Source: Toxoplasma gondii ME49
Lineage: Eukaryota > Apicomplexa > Conoidasida > Eucoccidiorida > Sarcocystidae
DNA: 64,000 nucleotides
Assembly (NCBI RefSeq): GCF_000006565.2
Contig: NC_031478.1
Location: 3,181,127-3,245,126 of the forward strand
Reading direction: 5' to 3'
The notes beneath the pieces were generated by a model. It was not told where the DNA came from and did not search any database. It saw only the letters and a program-made list of their open reading frames with translations. Positions 48,001 through 60,769 of this stretch are shown here, piece by piece (the stretch's first letter is position 1; every line of letters begins with the position of its first letter). Made by a program: the position numbers and the translations under genes.

Positions 48001-51000
48001 GAGATGAGAGAGGGAATCGAAGTGGAGACAGAACGAGGAGAGAGAATGCACAGAGAAAGGAGAACACAGAAAAAGGGATGGAAGGAAAGAGAGCTGATCG
48101 CAGAAAAGACAGAAACAGGAATCTGAGAGTCACCTGCAGCTGGTGAAGCTGTTGAAGGTGGGCCTGTTCGTCGCGTTCTTTCTGACGGCGAAGTTCGTCT
48201 CGCGTCGCTGTCAACTCAGAGACCTGAGAAGAAAGTGAAAATGCAGAAACGTCGACTAGGGATCCAGATTCGACACACGCAAGTGAAGCTGAAACATCTG
48301 GAAAGAGATATATTTCGAGTCAGAGACTCCTTTAGACAGACGTTCAGCAGAAGAACGCTCATGAAAGAGAGATCGTCACGTGCATCGGACAGACACCATC
48401 CTTTGTGGTCGACTGTTTTTTTCGTCGACGTTTTTGTGGGCCTGAGCCTGCCTCTCTCCCTGTGTTTCTTGTTCCTTGACCGGAGACTGTATCTCGCTGT
48501 TGGAGACAAACGCATTTTCGTCTTTTCTTCGTACTTCCTGCTGCAGAGTCAGAAGCTGGTGTCGGAGGGGGTCTTCGTCTGTGTCGCCGAGAGCAGAGCG
48601 AAGGTGTGCCAGCTCTCGCTCGGCTTTCTCTCTCGCAGCTGTCTCCTCTCTCAGATGGTCTTGACTTTGACAGAGTTTCTGTTCCGTCTGCTCGCACTGT
48701 TGTCGCAGAAGCTCCCGTTGCTCCTCCAGCAGTCGATTCTCCTTCGTCAAAACTCGCACCGTTTCGTCTTTGCTCTCCTCGGTCGTCTGCTGCTCTCGCA
48801 GCAAGGCCTGCAGTGCGGCGCGCTCTGCATGTGCCTCCTCTTGCTGGTTCTGCAACGACGCCTGAAGCGACACAGCCGACCGACACAGGGACGAAAAAAG
48901 ACAAAAGCTTCTTCGAGGGGAGGGCGCCAACATCCGCCAGCACAGGGTCAGTCATGACTCGCAGGCGCAGGAAGGCAAGCGAAAGAAGAAGGTCGTCCGG
49001 ACGGACGCGCTAGGAGGGACGCGTCTCGTTTTGGACTTTCTTCTGTGTCTGCCAGCAGCCATAACTCCCCGCGCGTCGGCAGACGCTCTCAGACTCGCGC
49101 GACTCTCCGTCAGTCTCTGGACATGAGACTTCAGCTAACGTCCTCGCCACAACCTGCCGCCTCGCAGACCGGTTCAACTGTCGCGTCCGGGCTGACACGG
49201 TGGATTCGGTGAACTCACGCGAGCGAGTGGTTCAGCAGACAGCCTCGCAGGTTTGTTCTGTGTTGGCGATTCTCAGAGACTTGCGGGTGCTGCTCGGAGA
49301 ACGCGTTTTCCTCCTCACCTGAAGCGCGTCGATCTTTTCTTGCTGTTGTTTCTGCCGCATGCGATACTGCAGTTCCACCTCTGCATGCGTTTGCTCCGCC
49401 TGCTTCATCTGAGCCTTCAGCTGGTTGAGTTCCTCCTGCAGCGTCCCGTAGGCCGTCGGAGATACGGCATTCTTCCCCGTAGTCTCCTTGTCTCCGCGTC
49501 CACCCTTCGCCTTCGCGCGCTCTTCCTCGAGTTGCTGCACCTACAAAGGACGGCAGAGATGCTGGAAAACTCGAGCCTCGCAGATTCTCGGTCTCACCAC
49601 AGCTACCGAAGAGCGAAGCCCAGACAGGCAGAGAGAAGACGGGAGAGAAGAAACCTACGTACGAGGGAGGCAGAACAGGGAGAAGATCCGCAGAGAGGGA
49701 GACAAAGAAAAGAAAAGGAAGAGGAAATGAGATGAAAGTAGCAGAAGTGGAAGGAGAAAAGCGAGATCAGAAAGCGAAGAAGCGAAGAAGAATGGCAAGA
49801 TAGAAAGCCGACACGGGACTTCGCGTACCGTGGTGAGTTGCTGCTCTTGAGCATTCGCGAGAGCAGAGTGCAGCTCCTCGATTTGCGAAAACAGATTCCG
49901 GATCTTTTTCTCGTACTCGTCTCTCTCTGCGCTCTGGACGAACATGGAGAGAGTCCGGAAATGCAAAACAACGAATGCAGTGCAAAAACGCGTCCTTCAA
50001 CCCCAAGTCCTAAAATCTTCACGCCACACTACCGAAAATTCCTTCGCTCTCTTTCTCTCGGTCTCGATCTCGTTCTCCCCTTTCGGTCGCCTCTGTTTCT
50101 GTCTTCGCCTCTCGTCGGGAGAAGCCGCAGAGAGTGCCACTGCGGTGTCGGGACATCCGCCTTGGCTTTTCGAGGGTCCCCCCGGCCATGCTCTGCCAGT
50201 GCGCGTCTGGCAAAAGTCGCGCGGTCCGCGCTGAACCTCGGCGTTCTTCCTTTCCCCTCGCCGGCCTCACCTCCTTCGCCTCGAGGGCCTGTTGCGCCTT
50301 GACGAGAAGTCGCTGGTGTTCTTCGTTCCGCCGTTCGAGGTCGGAGACGCGCTGCAGCAACTGCAGTACTTTGCTTTCCTCGGCAGTCGCCTGTTCCTTG
50401 CATGCAGCTGCGGCGACTCCGTCCTTCCTCAGGCGTCGCGAAAGCAGGGAAGAAAGCGTTTTGCTTTGGCCTCCGACATTCGGCTTCTCTGCCTCGGTTC
50501 GCTGCTCCTGCGCCGGCGACGCCGCCACGGGCAAAGAGCTACCTCTCGTGGAGACCTCCGACGCCGGCGACGGAACTGGAGAGCGCGTCGGGAGGAACTG
50601 AGGCAGCGAGAAAGAGAGACAGACGCGAAACGCGTCACACGAACTTGTGGGGTGTTTTTGACGTCCTCTGAACGCGTTCGCTCGCCTGTTCAGGAATCGA
50701 CGCGCGGGAGAAGGCGTCTCTGTGTGACGCGGCTTCTGCAGCACTCCGCTCTGCCGCGGCATGGCGCGACTGCGCGGTTGGGTTTATCGCGTAAACGTAC
50801 AGTGAAAGAGACGAGACGGAGAACATCGAGCGAACCGTCGAAAGGCATTCTGGTGAAGATGTCGAAAACCGGCGACAAAGACACTAAATAGAGTCAAACG
50901 CGAGGACATGAACAGCCTTCTCCGCGCGCGCCCTACCTCTGAGAGACTCACTTCTCGCGCTCGGTCCTCTCCCATGTTCTGCGCTGCTATCGATCGCTCT

Positions 51001-53429
51001 CGCGCCTTCAGCATCTCGGTAACCGACGCTGCCCCCAGAGGGCGGCTCGGAGTGCCATCGCTCTTCCCTTCTGTCTCCTTGTTCTTCTCGACTTTCGCCT
51101 CTGCATCCTTCTTCTCTCCGTCCTCTTCCCCCTTCTGTTCTTTCCTCTGCTGTGCTCTGCCTCGGTCTCCCTCCTCTCGCTGACTCTCCGGCCCTCGCTT
51201 AGCGAAGATATTTCTCAGCTGCTCCTGGGGAGAGAGACCTCGCGTCGCTGCGTCCGCGTCGCTGACCGACAGCGACAGCGTCCGTCGGCCTTCAGAGGCG
51301 CCTGTCTCGGTCTGGTGCGCTGGCAAGGAGACACCTGTCTCCTTCCCCAGGGGGGGGTGAACGGGCGCCGGGGAGACGCGCAGCAGCGAAGCGACAGAAC
51401 TCGACACAGGCTGCTTGAAAAAGGTCTCTTCGCTTGCCAGCGATACAAGTCCCGAGTGCAGAGACACCGCGTCGTCGTCCTCTGGAAAGCAAAGCGCACA
51501 GACAGTTCAGTGAGCGACAGAGACAAGGAAACCGAGGGAGAGAAGCCGAGAGAGAGAGACGAGGAGACAGAGCAAAACATGGCGGAATGGAGGAAGCCTC
51601 AGAGCGAAAGAGAGGGCAGTGCATAGGAAGAGAGCACGACAGCCAAGCAGAGGTAAGATGGAGAGAAAGAGAGACAAAGAAACAGGTAGCATTTCGGGAC
51701 CGTGGCAAGAAGAGGAGATCTTTTCTTCGTTTTTCTTCACCTGTCTCTCCTCTCCCCGCTGTTTGCGCAACTTCTGCAGATTCTTCTCTTTCTCCCCTAT
51801 CCCTTCCTTTTATGTGTGTGTCTTCGCCCCTCTCGCTACATCGAGAGCCTCTCCTCCGTTCTCTCCTCGCCTCGCCCACCTCTTCGTTCCACGCCTCTTT
51901 TTCCACCTCTTTTTCCACGTCTTTTTCCACCTCTCTTCCGTTCCTCGGGCGTCTGCCTTTCCTCGACTTCCTTCCCCCGGCTCCGCCGTTCTCCTCGCCT
52001 TTCGTCGCTCGCTCACCTCCGTCGACCGCCGATCCGAGAAGCGTCCAGGAGACGAGGAAGGTGATCGAGGCCTGGGCGTCTTCGCATCTGTCCAGGGGGA
52101 GCGTGACGCGTTGAGGCGCGTCTGCAGCGTCGCCTTCTCGGCCGTTGACGAATTGCGCAAGGTCCAGTCTGCACTCGCCCAGAACGTTGCTGCCTACGAC
52201 CAACTTGGCAGATTCAGCAGACGCCGGCTTGGAGGCTCCGCGGCGAAAGAGAGAAGTCCCGGAAGCCTCCGGAGGGTGAGCGTCCGGGGGCGACGCCAGA
52301 GCCGAGGCCCCCAGCTGCGACCGCGAAGACGCAAAGGAACGAAAGGACCGTCGCCCACTCTCCTGGACTTCCACCAGCTGAAGCGCGACGAGAGAAACGC
52401 CGGACAAGCAGCAAAAAACAACGCAGAAATGGAACAAACGCAGCGAAGGAGGACTCAACGCTTGCAGAAGACATAGAGCGCCATCACCGGAAAGAGCAGA
52501 CGTGGACGGAGGAGGGATCACGACAGGAAAAGAACGAAGACAGAGAAGCCAGAGAAGAAAACGTCTCCGCGAATACACAGCGAGACACTGCTCCTACTCA
52601 CAGTGTCTAAACGCGCACATAAATAAATGTACGTATACATCTGAATACACGTCAATCCAATGTATATGCATATATCTAAATATATCTAAATATAAATAAA
52701 TATATATATGTATATATATATAATATTTATATATGTTCATATATACATATATACAAGTCTATATATATATATATATGGATGAGTGTGTGTCTCAAGCTGA
52801 GGGGAGAGGAAAGCAGCTTTGTGTGAGGAAGGACGAGCGTTTTGAGCTTCAAATGACAACTGAAGAGACGCGGCGCGAAGAGCAAAGGAGACAGAGCACT
52901 GGTGCATTTGAGCGAGACAAGCGGTTTGGACTGTGTGGAGACAAAGAAGAATCCAGTGCCATCAGCTTCTCTCTCACACCCACACTGTGAACCTTGCACT
53001 TGTTTGATCTGTTTTCTCTTGTCTTCTACATGCCACACACAGCAGAGAAAAAGGAAAAGAACGGGAGAACAAGCGCTCTTCGAGAGGATGCCCTGCTGCT
53101 CACCTCAACGCCCTTGTCTAGCGAATACCACACCCCTGTTTCTCTCTTTCTCTCTCTCGTCACTTCTCTCTGTCTCCCTCTCTGTCTTCTTTTCTGTGTA
53201 TGTCCCTCTCTTGCTCTGCCACCCTTTCCCTCTGTCCCTGACTCTCCATTCCCTCCTCTCCCTTCTCTTTATATCTCTCTCCTTCTGTATAGATCCCTCA
53301 AAAGCTCTATCTATCTATCTATCTTTCGTTGTATATATATATATATATACATACATACATGTCTTTCTCGCTATATCTATGTTCCCCTCAATCAACCTGC
53401 ATATCTACCTGGTTATCTGTTCCTCTCTC

Positions 53430-53460
<31 letters not shown>

Positions 53461-55392
53461 GTATAAATATGTATATGAATAAATACATATATATATGCGT
53501 ACATCTCCCTACTTTTGTCTCACTATCATCTGGTTATCCCCCTTTGCGTAGAGGCGTCTTCTTCTCCATCCTTCTGTCTGTCTGTTTCTCCTCAGAACCG
53601 TCTGGCTACCCCTGTTCCGAGAGCGCCCTGTTTCCCCGTTCGTCCGGTCCTTGTACCTGAAGCTTCGATTCCTTGGGGAGGTAGACGCAAGCTGCGGAGG
53701 CCTCTGTGTCGTCTCTGCCGCTCGTCTCTGCGTTCGCAGCTTGTGGGGGGACTCCTGCCTCTGAAGCCACAGAGCTGTGGCGCCGCAGAGAGAATTTCTT
53801 CAGCTTCGAGGGAGCCTCTTTCTCTCCGCCCCTCTCGCCGTCTCCCTTGCTGCGAAACAAGGTCGCAATCAACACCAGCTCTTGCGAGGAGAAACGAACG
53901 GTGTTTGCGCCTCGAGAGAGCACCACGACCTCCCGGCCGCGGCAGCGCTTCGGACCTAATCAAGAAAACGAGAAACAGAAGAAAGCCGCGACGACTGAGG
54001 GAAACCGAAAGGTGAGAAGAAAACGGAGATGCAGAAGAAGAGAGAGAAGAAAAAAGGAGCGGTGAAGCTGAAAGAGAACAGAACGAAGAGGTACAGCAGA
54101 CGAGAGAGAAGGAAACGGAGATGCAGAAGAAGAGAGAGAAGAAAAAAGGAGAGGTGAAGCAGAGAGAGAACAGAACGAAGAGGTACAGCAGACGAGAGAG
54201 AAGGAAACGGAGATGCAGGAGATGAGAGAGAAGACAGTGGCAGAGAAAAGGGATCGAGGTAGACACACGCAGAAAGAAGATTAGAGTCTAGAAAACGAAG
54301 GCTATTTCCAGAAAAGCCAGGAAAAAAAGGAGACACAGTGGCGAAGCAGAAGGGTGTGAGAGAGCTGGCGCACCCTGGCACAGAGGAAGGCTTCTCAGTA
54401 CTCGCTGTCCTCCGCACGCATCCGCGGCCGGAAGAAGAACAAGCACAGACGAAAAGGCAAATGTACACGGTTCCCATACATATTCGCGTACCTATATACA
54501 TGCATATTCGCATACCTACATACATACATATTCGCATACCTACATACATGCATATTCGCATACCTACATACATACATACATACTCGCATACCTACATACA
54601 TACACATTCGCATACCTACCTACCTACCTACCTACATACATACATATTCGCATCCACACACACATGCATATTTGCATACCTACATACATACACATTCGCA
54701 TACCTACATACATACACATTCGCATACCTACATACATACACATTCGCATACCTACATACATACATATTCGCATACTTACACACATGCATATTTGCATACC
54801 TACATACATGGATATTCGCATACCTACATACATACATATTCGCATACCTACATACATACATACATATTCGCATACCTACATTCATGCATATTTGCATACC
54901 TACATACCTACATACATGCATATTTGCAAACCTACATACATACATATTTGCAAACCTACATACATACATATTTGCATACCTACCTACATGCATATTTTCA
55001 TAGATATAGAGATAGACAGATAGATGGGGGTAAAGCAGACATGGATACAAATAGATCGAGAGAGGCATGCATACATCACATAGATGGATTGAGAGAGGTT
55101 GCTATTTCTGTTCGGACGCGTATTGGTCGAGTTACAAGATTATGCATCTAAGGACGTTGTTGAGCGTTTGGAAGATGTGCGTATGGACTTTTTGAGAGGA
55201 GTGAAGACTGAAGAAGAGTTCTTTTCAAGGAATACATTCCGTTCTTGTCAGCTGCGAACCTCGGAGCCATTCGACAGTCGCGAAGGTTTTCTCGGCCTTT
55301 GTGTTGATGTGGACGGACTCGACGTGGAGAGAGAAACGGTATTTCTCGCTCCCCTGTCCTATGTGCTTCAGTCCTCGAAGAACGCGAGACAT
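44970..55392 (-). CDS. NT-C2 (EEIG1/EHBP1-type) domain protein with long coiled coils
   Basis: Fourteen exons on the minus strand: 55392-55236, 53955-53657, 52377-52017, 51481-50952, 50769-50641, 50597-50271, 49933-49829, 49540-49319, 48861-48535, 48223-48134, 47934-47861, 47162-46934, 46533-46399 and 45821-44970. All phases close; about 1,278 residues. Residues about 10-270 form an NT-type C2 domain: KYRFSLHVESVHINTK and FATVEWLRG, then RFSSQELVLIATLF, then VLGECRLDLAQFV, and the closing DAQASITFLVSWTLLG. This lipid-binding fold is found at the N-terminus of EEIG1/EHBP1-like proteins that link membranes to the cytoskeleton. Ser-rich inserts interrupt it (about 90-150 and 160-200). Residues about 560-1000 are Gln/Glu/Leu-rich coiled coil (for example EELNQLKAQMKQAEQTHAEV). 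A linker of about 230 residues lies between. The exon at 50769-50641 has a weak acceptor. The last exon reads into a microsatellite, so the true end may be earlier or spliced. A role as membrane-cytoskeleton adaptor is inference. Confidence 0.82.
47940..48060. repeat. GAGAT/GAGAGA simple repeat in an intron
   Basis: Runs of gagat and gagag units in the intron between 48134 and 47934. On the minus (sense) strand this is a pyrimidine tract. Confidence 0.8.
51889..51935. repeat. ctttttccac tandem units
   Basis: About four imperfect copies of a 12-bp unit containing ctttttccac, in the intron between 52017 and 51481. The plus strand is pyrimidine-rich here, opposite to most introns of this minus-strand gene. 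Confidence 0.8.
52655..52780. repeat. (TA)n microsatellite in an intron
   Basis: TA-rich tract with ctaaa and gttca interruptions in the intron between 53657 and 52377. Confidence 0.9.
53300..53500. repeat. ctat/(TA)n microsatellite in an intron
   Basis: ctat tetranucleotides followed by two (TA)n blocks (about 53331-53350 and 53432-53465), in the same intron as the 52655-52780 tract. Confidence 0.9.
54022..54240. repeat. ~92-bp tandem repeat in intron 1 of the C2/coiled-coil gene
   Basis: A GA-rich unit beginning cggagatgcag recurs at 54024, 54115 and 54208, giving two full copies and a partial third with a period of 91-93 bp. The copies share gaacgaagaggtacagcaga and differ by small substitutions. 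Confidence 0.88.
54474..54998. repeat. 24-bp minisatellite (CATACCTACATACATA-type)
   Basis: About 20 tandem copies of a 24-bp unit starting catacctacatacata and ending tattcg, with variants in length (additional cata units) and base (gcata for acata, tttgc for ttcgc). It lies within intron 1 of the minus-strand C2/coiled-coil gene. Because the period is a multiple of three, long repetitive open frames appear in several phases on both strands. They are not genes. Confidence 0.95.
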
Positions 55393-56238
55393 TTCGGAGG
55401 AACGCGCGAAGAGGGTCGAGCGAAAGAGGACAGCCAGCCAGAAAGCAGCGAAGAGGAAGAGGACCGCGGAAGGAATCAAGGAAGAGAAGAAATCCGAGAA
55501 AGGCCAAACACACCGCGGCGAGGCGAAGAGAAGGAGTTCCGGGGAGAGAAGAGAAAACGGAGAGAAGAAAGGCGCGAGGAAGCGAAGACGAAAGCGAATC
55601 TGCTTCTCGCGCGTTCGTGAACAGAAAGAGAGATCAGAGTTCACAGCGACAGATAGCGCTGGTCCGCCAGCAGCCGCAAAGGAGAATGCAAAGCAGCCGG
55701 CGACGGCGAGGAAGCAGTGACCTCGCAGGCTTGGTCTTTCGCGGTGCAGGGAGAACTTCTTTCTGTTTTTCAGCGAACGTGAGGGCCGTCTGGGCGCCTC
55801 TTGGGCGACGCAGAAAGGAAAGGTATCAGGAGACAGCAAGTCTTTCTTTTCTCGGCATTTGAAGCGTCGGAACCTACGCAGAGAGGAGCGCCAGTCGTCC
55901 GTCGGCGTCTCCGCGGAACGAGCAGCTGCAAACAAGGAAACATGCAGCAGGACGAGAGAAAAGGAGAGAACGGTGGAAACGGGAGACAGAGAGGAGACAG
56001 GCCAGGAGACAAAAGAAAGCAGAGAAACGACACACTCTTCAGCGCGAGCTTGGCCGCGCGCGCGCGCTCGCAAAGCCGCCATTTTTCTCGCGGTGACAGG
56101 CGGACCTCCGCTGCGAGGGATTTTTCCGGTGGCGTCGCCTTCGTTGGTTTCGCCTTCTTCGAAGAAAAACTGACGCCCTGCAGAGTCTCTCGTCGGCGAG
56201 TTCGAAGGATTCGACGCTCCTCCAACACCGGCGAACGG

Positions 56239-56266
56239 GATGTGTGTGTGTGTGTGTGTGTGTGTG
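56239..56266. repeat. (GT)n microsatellite
   Basis: About 14 uninterrupted GT dinucleotides, about 850 bp upstream of the C2/coiled-coil start codon. Confidence 0.95.
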
Positions 56267-56771
56267 ACGCGTGGAAGCCGACAGAACAGCGAAAAAAAAA
56301 GCTCAACGCGTGGAGGAACATTGCTGTAGAAGTATGTCAGTATGTCTTCAGCCGACGCGGACCACTAGCGCGTCTCCGGTGCGCAGCAGACGTTTCCAAA
56401 GTTCCGTTTGCCTTCGCGGGGGGACGCCGCCGCCTTTCCGCGTACTTTTCTGACGAAGAAAACGTCGACGGCGTTCCGCGTCTTGCCCCCGCGCAGACAA
56501 ACCACACAGAGCAGCAGATGATTTTTTCGCGGGACTGCGAGTCGCCAGACTCTAGCTTCGCGTCTTTCTGCCTCCACCGCTCCGATGAGAGTCCTCGCAA
56601 GGGAGGAACTGAATTCCTTCGCGAATGCGAATCCCCCCCAAAACGCAGACGCACATCCACAAAAACACTGTTCTCCACGACTCAATTCTCTTTGCATTGG
56701 GTTAGGCGCAAGCACACAGATCTCCACAGTTTTACCAACACAGGTTTACATACAGGTATGTACGCATCTGT

Positions 56772-56890
56772 CTTCATATATATACATATACACATATATG
56801 CATGATTATACATATATTTCATACATACGTATACATGCACATATATTGATTAATATGTATACGTGCACCTATATACGTGCATATAAATAG

Positions 56891-56921
<31 letters not shown>

Positions 56922-56935
56922 TATATATACAGAGA
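56772..56935. repeat. (TA)n microsatellite
   Basis: TA-rich tract with cata/gtat units, including a purer block at about 56885-56930. Confidence 0.9.
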
Positions 56936-58785
56936 GAGGCAGGCGTGTGTATTGACCTGCACACATTTTTACGCATTAATTCCTGGGTCTCGATATGTTT
57001 CAGTCTTGCATATACCGATTTATACTTTTGCGCATAGGTAAAGAAAGGAGATGTCGTGAAGATCCTTGATGCGTCAACGTTCGGAACTCCTCACAGGGGA
57101 TGTGTGAGAGAGAGGCGTCTCTGAGGGCTTGCAAGACGCAGCGGAAAACAAAGCACCGGCGAGTCACAAAGGAAAGGGAGCGGGAGGGTAAAAAGGAAGA
57201 AATTCAGTGGAAAAAGGAAAAACAGACACTTGGAAAATTCAGAGAAAGTGAAACGACCACCCTTCCTGGGATGAGATCGGCAAAAGCATCGAAATCTCGC
57301 CTTCGCTGTTTTGATGAATACGTAGAGATGTGCATGTGTACATGCCTTCATTGATTCGTATGTACTGTTCGATTATGTATGGTGGAAGGACGTATGAGCA
57401 CACATCCACGCAGTTTCACAAATGCATCACGGTGAACTCGTTACGTCTCTCCACGAGCACATAAAAACAGGCATGTACAGAGAAACATGATTAGCGACGT
57501 GGACAAAAAAACGCAAATGTACAAGTGTAAGTCTGTGTGTATGAACTGATGTGTGGAACTGGACAGCATCGTGCCGACTTCGAGTCAAAGAACGGTGTTC
57601 GTTGTCTCTTTTCAGAAAGAAAAACGGTAGTTTTCATCTGGCGCCTGTTTCCTTTGAGTCGCCTCCACAAAAAGTGCCTTTTCCGTTCTAGGAACTTCAG
57701 CCGGTGGCCAGACGAAACTTAGCAATGCATTAGCCAACACAACGGCTGATCCTGCTTGCTTTGCCGCTGTCTCTCCTGCTTTGTTGATCTCCTCGTTCTC
57801 TCCTGCTCCCTTGACCTCTTTCTCTTCTGCTTTGTTTGCTTCCAGCTTTATCGCCCTGTTTTCTGTCTCGCCTAGTTAGAACGTCTTTCTGAGAGGAGAC
57901 ACAAACTCCTCTCTGCGTTCCCGGCGTCTCTGCCTGTGAGCAGTGCGACTTCCCCTCGTCTGCGTGGAAGAGAAGGAAATCTGTTCACACACTCCTATAC
58001 CTATCTCTGAATATCGCTGTCCACTGCTGCAAAGATATCTCTGTGTATGCCTACGGGAGGTCGGTCCGCAGAGTGCAGGAAGAGTAATATAGAAAAAAGC
58101 AGATATCTGTGATCAGCCGGCAGATCAAGAGAAACGCTTGACGGCTTTTCCGCGGCGTCGGCGTTCTCGGCTCGCGCACATGAAGTCACTGCGGCTGCTT
58201 TTGATAAGTCGAGCGCCAGAAAGAAAAGACGAGGAAAGATGTGGAAAGAAACAGAGGCAGAGAAGCGAGAGAGACAAAGGCAGAGAAGAGAGAGAGAAAT
58301 GTTGACGGGAGAGAAGGCCAGCACCTCCCCCTAGAAAGTCTGGAAGTCTGCGCTGAAAGGAAAAGGATTTCCTTGCCGAAGGCACTGTTCTGCACAACGG
58401 AGAAGACAGCTTTGGCTTGTGGTGAAGGAAGCTTTTCTGGACAGTGAAGAAAGGCGTTTAAAAGAGAGAACGAACGAACAGGCGAAGACGGGAAAAGGAA
58501 ACTGTCGCGCTTCTCTCCGCCCGCGCCCAAGTGTACGTGTGCAGGACGGAAAGAGGAAACTTTTGAAAGACGACCGGAAACGAAACCTCACAAAAATCCT
58601 CTAAAGAAAGCGACGCAGCTGATCAACTGACCGAGGAAAAGCAGGAACAGAACGCAGATAACAAGGAACCGTACCGCAGGTGACATGAATGCATACACAA
58701 ATTCTCCACACAAATGCGCCTACATACAAGCACACACAGATGTGTACATGCAGCCATAAACGCATACACATACACATACGATGTA

Positions 58786-58931
58786 TACATATATATATAT
58801 ATATTTACATATCTGTTTATATATTACGTGCATATAAAGACGTTTGCATGTTGATTTGTGAAGGCACAGAGATCAGTGAACCGAAACCTTTGACTCATCT
58901 CTGCTTACAAAATGTAGAGAATATATCTACG

Positions 58932-58970
<39 letters not shown>
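58786..58970. repeat. (TA)n microsatellite
   Basis: Two TA blocks (58788-58812 and 58935-58969) flanking mixed sequence. Confidence 0.9.
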
Positions 58971-58971
<1 letters not shown>

Positions 58972-59411
58972 AAGGAATCGGAGGGGAGAAGTAGAGAAGG
59001 GAGAAGCGTGGAATAGAACAAGGTATTTCTGTCTATCGCAGAACGAGGTGCGAGAGAGAGGGAGTAGGAGAGAAGCGCGGGCGAGGAATCCACTTTTCTT
59101 TCTTTGAAAAGACAAGAACCTTCCGCCTCCGCAGGCTCTCGGTTCTCGCGCATCGACTCTAAACAGCTGGTTTAGGCGCTTCTTTTTGGACAAAGCACGC
59201 ACCCCCTCGGAACAGAGACAGCTGGAGAACGGAGAAAGAGACCCTCTGTTCGTCTGGGAAGGTGGTAGAAGCAGAGCCTCTCCACAGCCATCATTCACCC
59301 TTTTTTGCCTTAACACTCAGGCGCAACGAGCACATTGAAAACGCTGTGCTCGCTCGACAGCGATGCACCTTTTGCATGCACTCCAGGAAACCTAAATAAC
59401 GCCCAAAAAAC

Positions 59412-59520
59412 CTTACACACACATACACATACGCACACATACACATGCACATGCATACATACATATACACACATATGTATATATGTATACATCTATACAC
59501 ATATACACGTGTATACGTTT
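59412..59520. repeat. CACATA microsatellite
   Basis: Mixed caca/cata/tata units in the 3' flank of the ERD2-like gene. Confidence 0.85.
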
Positions 59521-60616
59521 AGGATGCCTGCGGTTGAGAATCGGGAGAAGCAGCAAAAGCAAGAAGGGAACAGCGGAAACAAAGGCCGAGCGGCGGTTCC
59601 TCTGGAGTTGGAAGAGAACTTTTTTTCAGCATGTCCTTTCCCCTGCCTTCTTCGGTCCTCTCTGTTCGCAGTGTCTCGGAGACGCAGGCCGTCTTCTGAC
59701 TGCGCGGTTCTTGAGCGTGAGCCAGAAGACACAGACTTTGTTAAAGTGGTGCTCACACGACGAGAGGGGAAACTGGGAAGGACAGAGAAAAAAAGCCTGC
59801 GAAAGATCCGTCTCCTGTCTCTCCGTCCTTTAGTCTCGTCTCTGTCCTCTCTCGGGTGTCCAGGGAACGGATGCGTCTCCACTCCTCGGCCGCCTCCGAC
59901 GCGGAACCTCTCTCCTTAAAACAAGGAGATCTACACATTCTCGCTCAGCATGAACTGCACGGGCACTCCACTCGTCAAGCTGCAAAGAGCGCAGAAAACA
60001 ATAACCGCGACCCACGAGGTGTACATACACTCGACTGCCAGGCTACCCTCTCACAGGACGCAGCTGTACGTACACCCCCCCACTACCACCAGAGTTGATT
60101 TACACGAAAATACATTCCCCTGGAGAATCTTCGGGCACCGAGGCCTCGAGAAAAGGAACCGACAGCCTGATATGCATCACAAGCGAAGCCCCCTGCTTGT
60201 ATCGATGCATGCAAATGGAGAAGACAAGCACAAACACGAAATGCTGTACATGGACGGACATATTTAGGCCATGCATGCATCTAGAAAACGCAATTACAGA
60301 GACAAGACAATGCCGGTGCTCTCTGGAGACTAATGACATGTGGGGACCTCTCCTCCCAACAAGTATGTTATCTCAATGAAGATTTCCACGCCTTTTCGCT
60401 ATCTCTGTACGTAAACTCTGTCCAGCCAACACGCAATGTGAAAACAGATCTCCACTTCGTTGTATGCTCTTTTTTCTCCCTCGCATTTGCAGGCTTCTCC
60501 ACTGAGACCGTAAATATACACTGCTCTCTACAAATATCTATATGTGTGTATGCAAGGGTATATACCTCTTTGTAGAGAGCTGTTCTTGCGAATCGATACA
60601 TAAACATACACTCAAA

Positions 60617-60655
60617 TACATATATATATATATATGTATACGTGTATATACACGA
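60617..60655. repeat. (TA)n microsatellite
   Basis: Short TA-rich run about 115 bp downstream of the ERD2-like stop codon. Confidence 0.85.
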
Positions 60656-60769
60656 ATGCTTTTAAATTGAAAGGACTGTAGGCAGAGATACTGCTCCGAT
60701 GATGTCGACAGATGTGGAGAAAGCACATACACATCTCGGTGGAGGGGACTGTCAGCTTCGACAGGAATC

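Larger units (their letters stand above)
55393..60769. other. Intergenic: upstream region of the C2/coiled-coil gene and 3' flank of the ERD2-like gene
   Basis: The two minus-strand genes are arranged head-to-tail, so this holds the promoter and leader of the former and the 3' UTR of the latter. Purine-rich plus-strand sequence (pyrimidine-rich sense) extends from 55393 to about 56.1 kb and again at 57.1-57.25, 58.2-58.6 and 59.0-59.3 kb. A plus-strand frame at 55801-56805 and others nearby lack domains. Simple repeats are listed separately. Confidence 0.45.

Noticed and set aside
54338..55151. Long repetitive open frames on both strands (HTYIFAYL-like and mirrored)
   Set aside because: They are produced by the 24-bp minisatellite, whose period is a multiple of three; no start context, splice sites or domain.
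55801..56805. 334-codon plus-strand frame
   Set aside because: Crosses a (GT)n run and ends in a (TA)n tract; composition matches the leader of the minus-strand gene read antisense.
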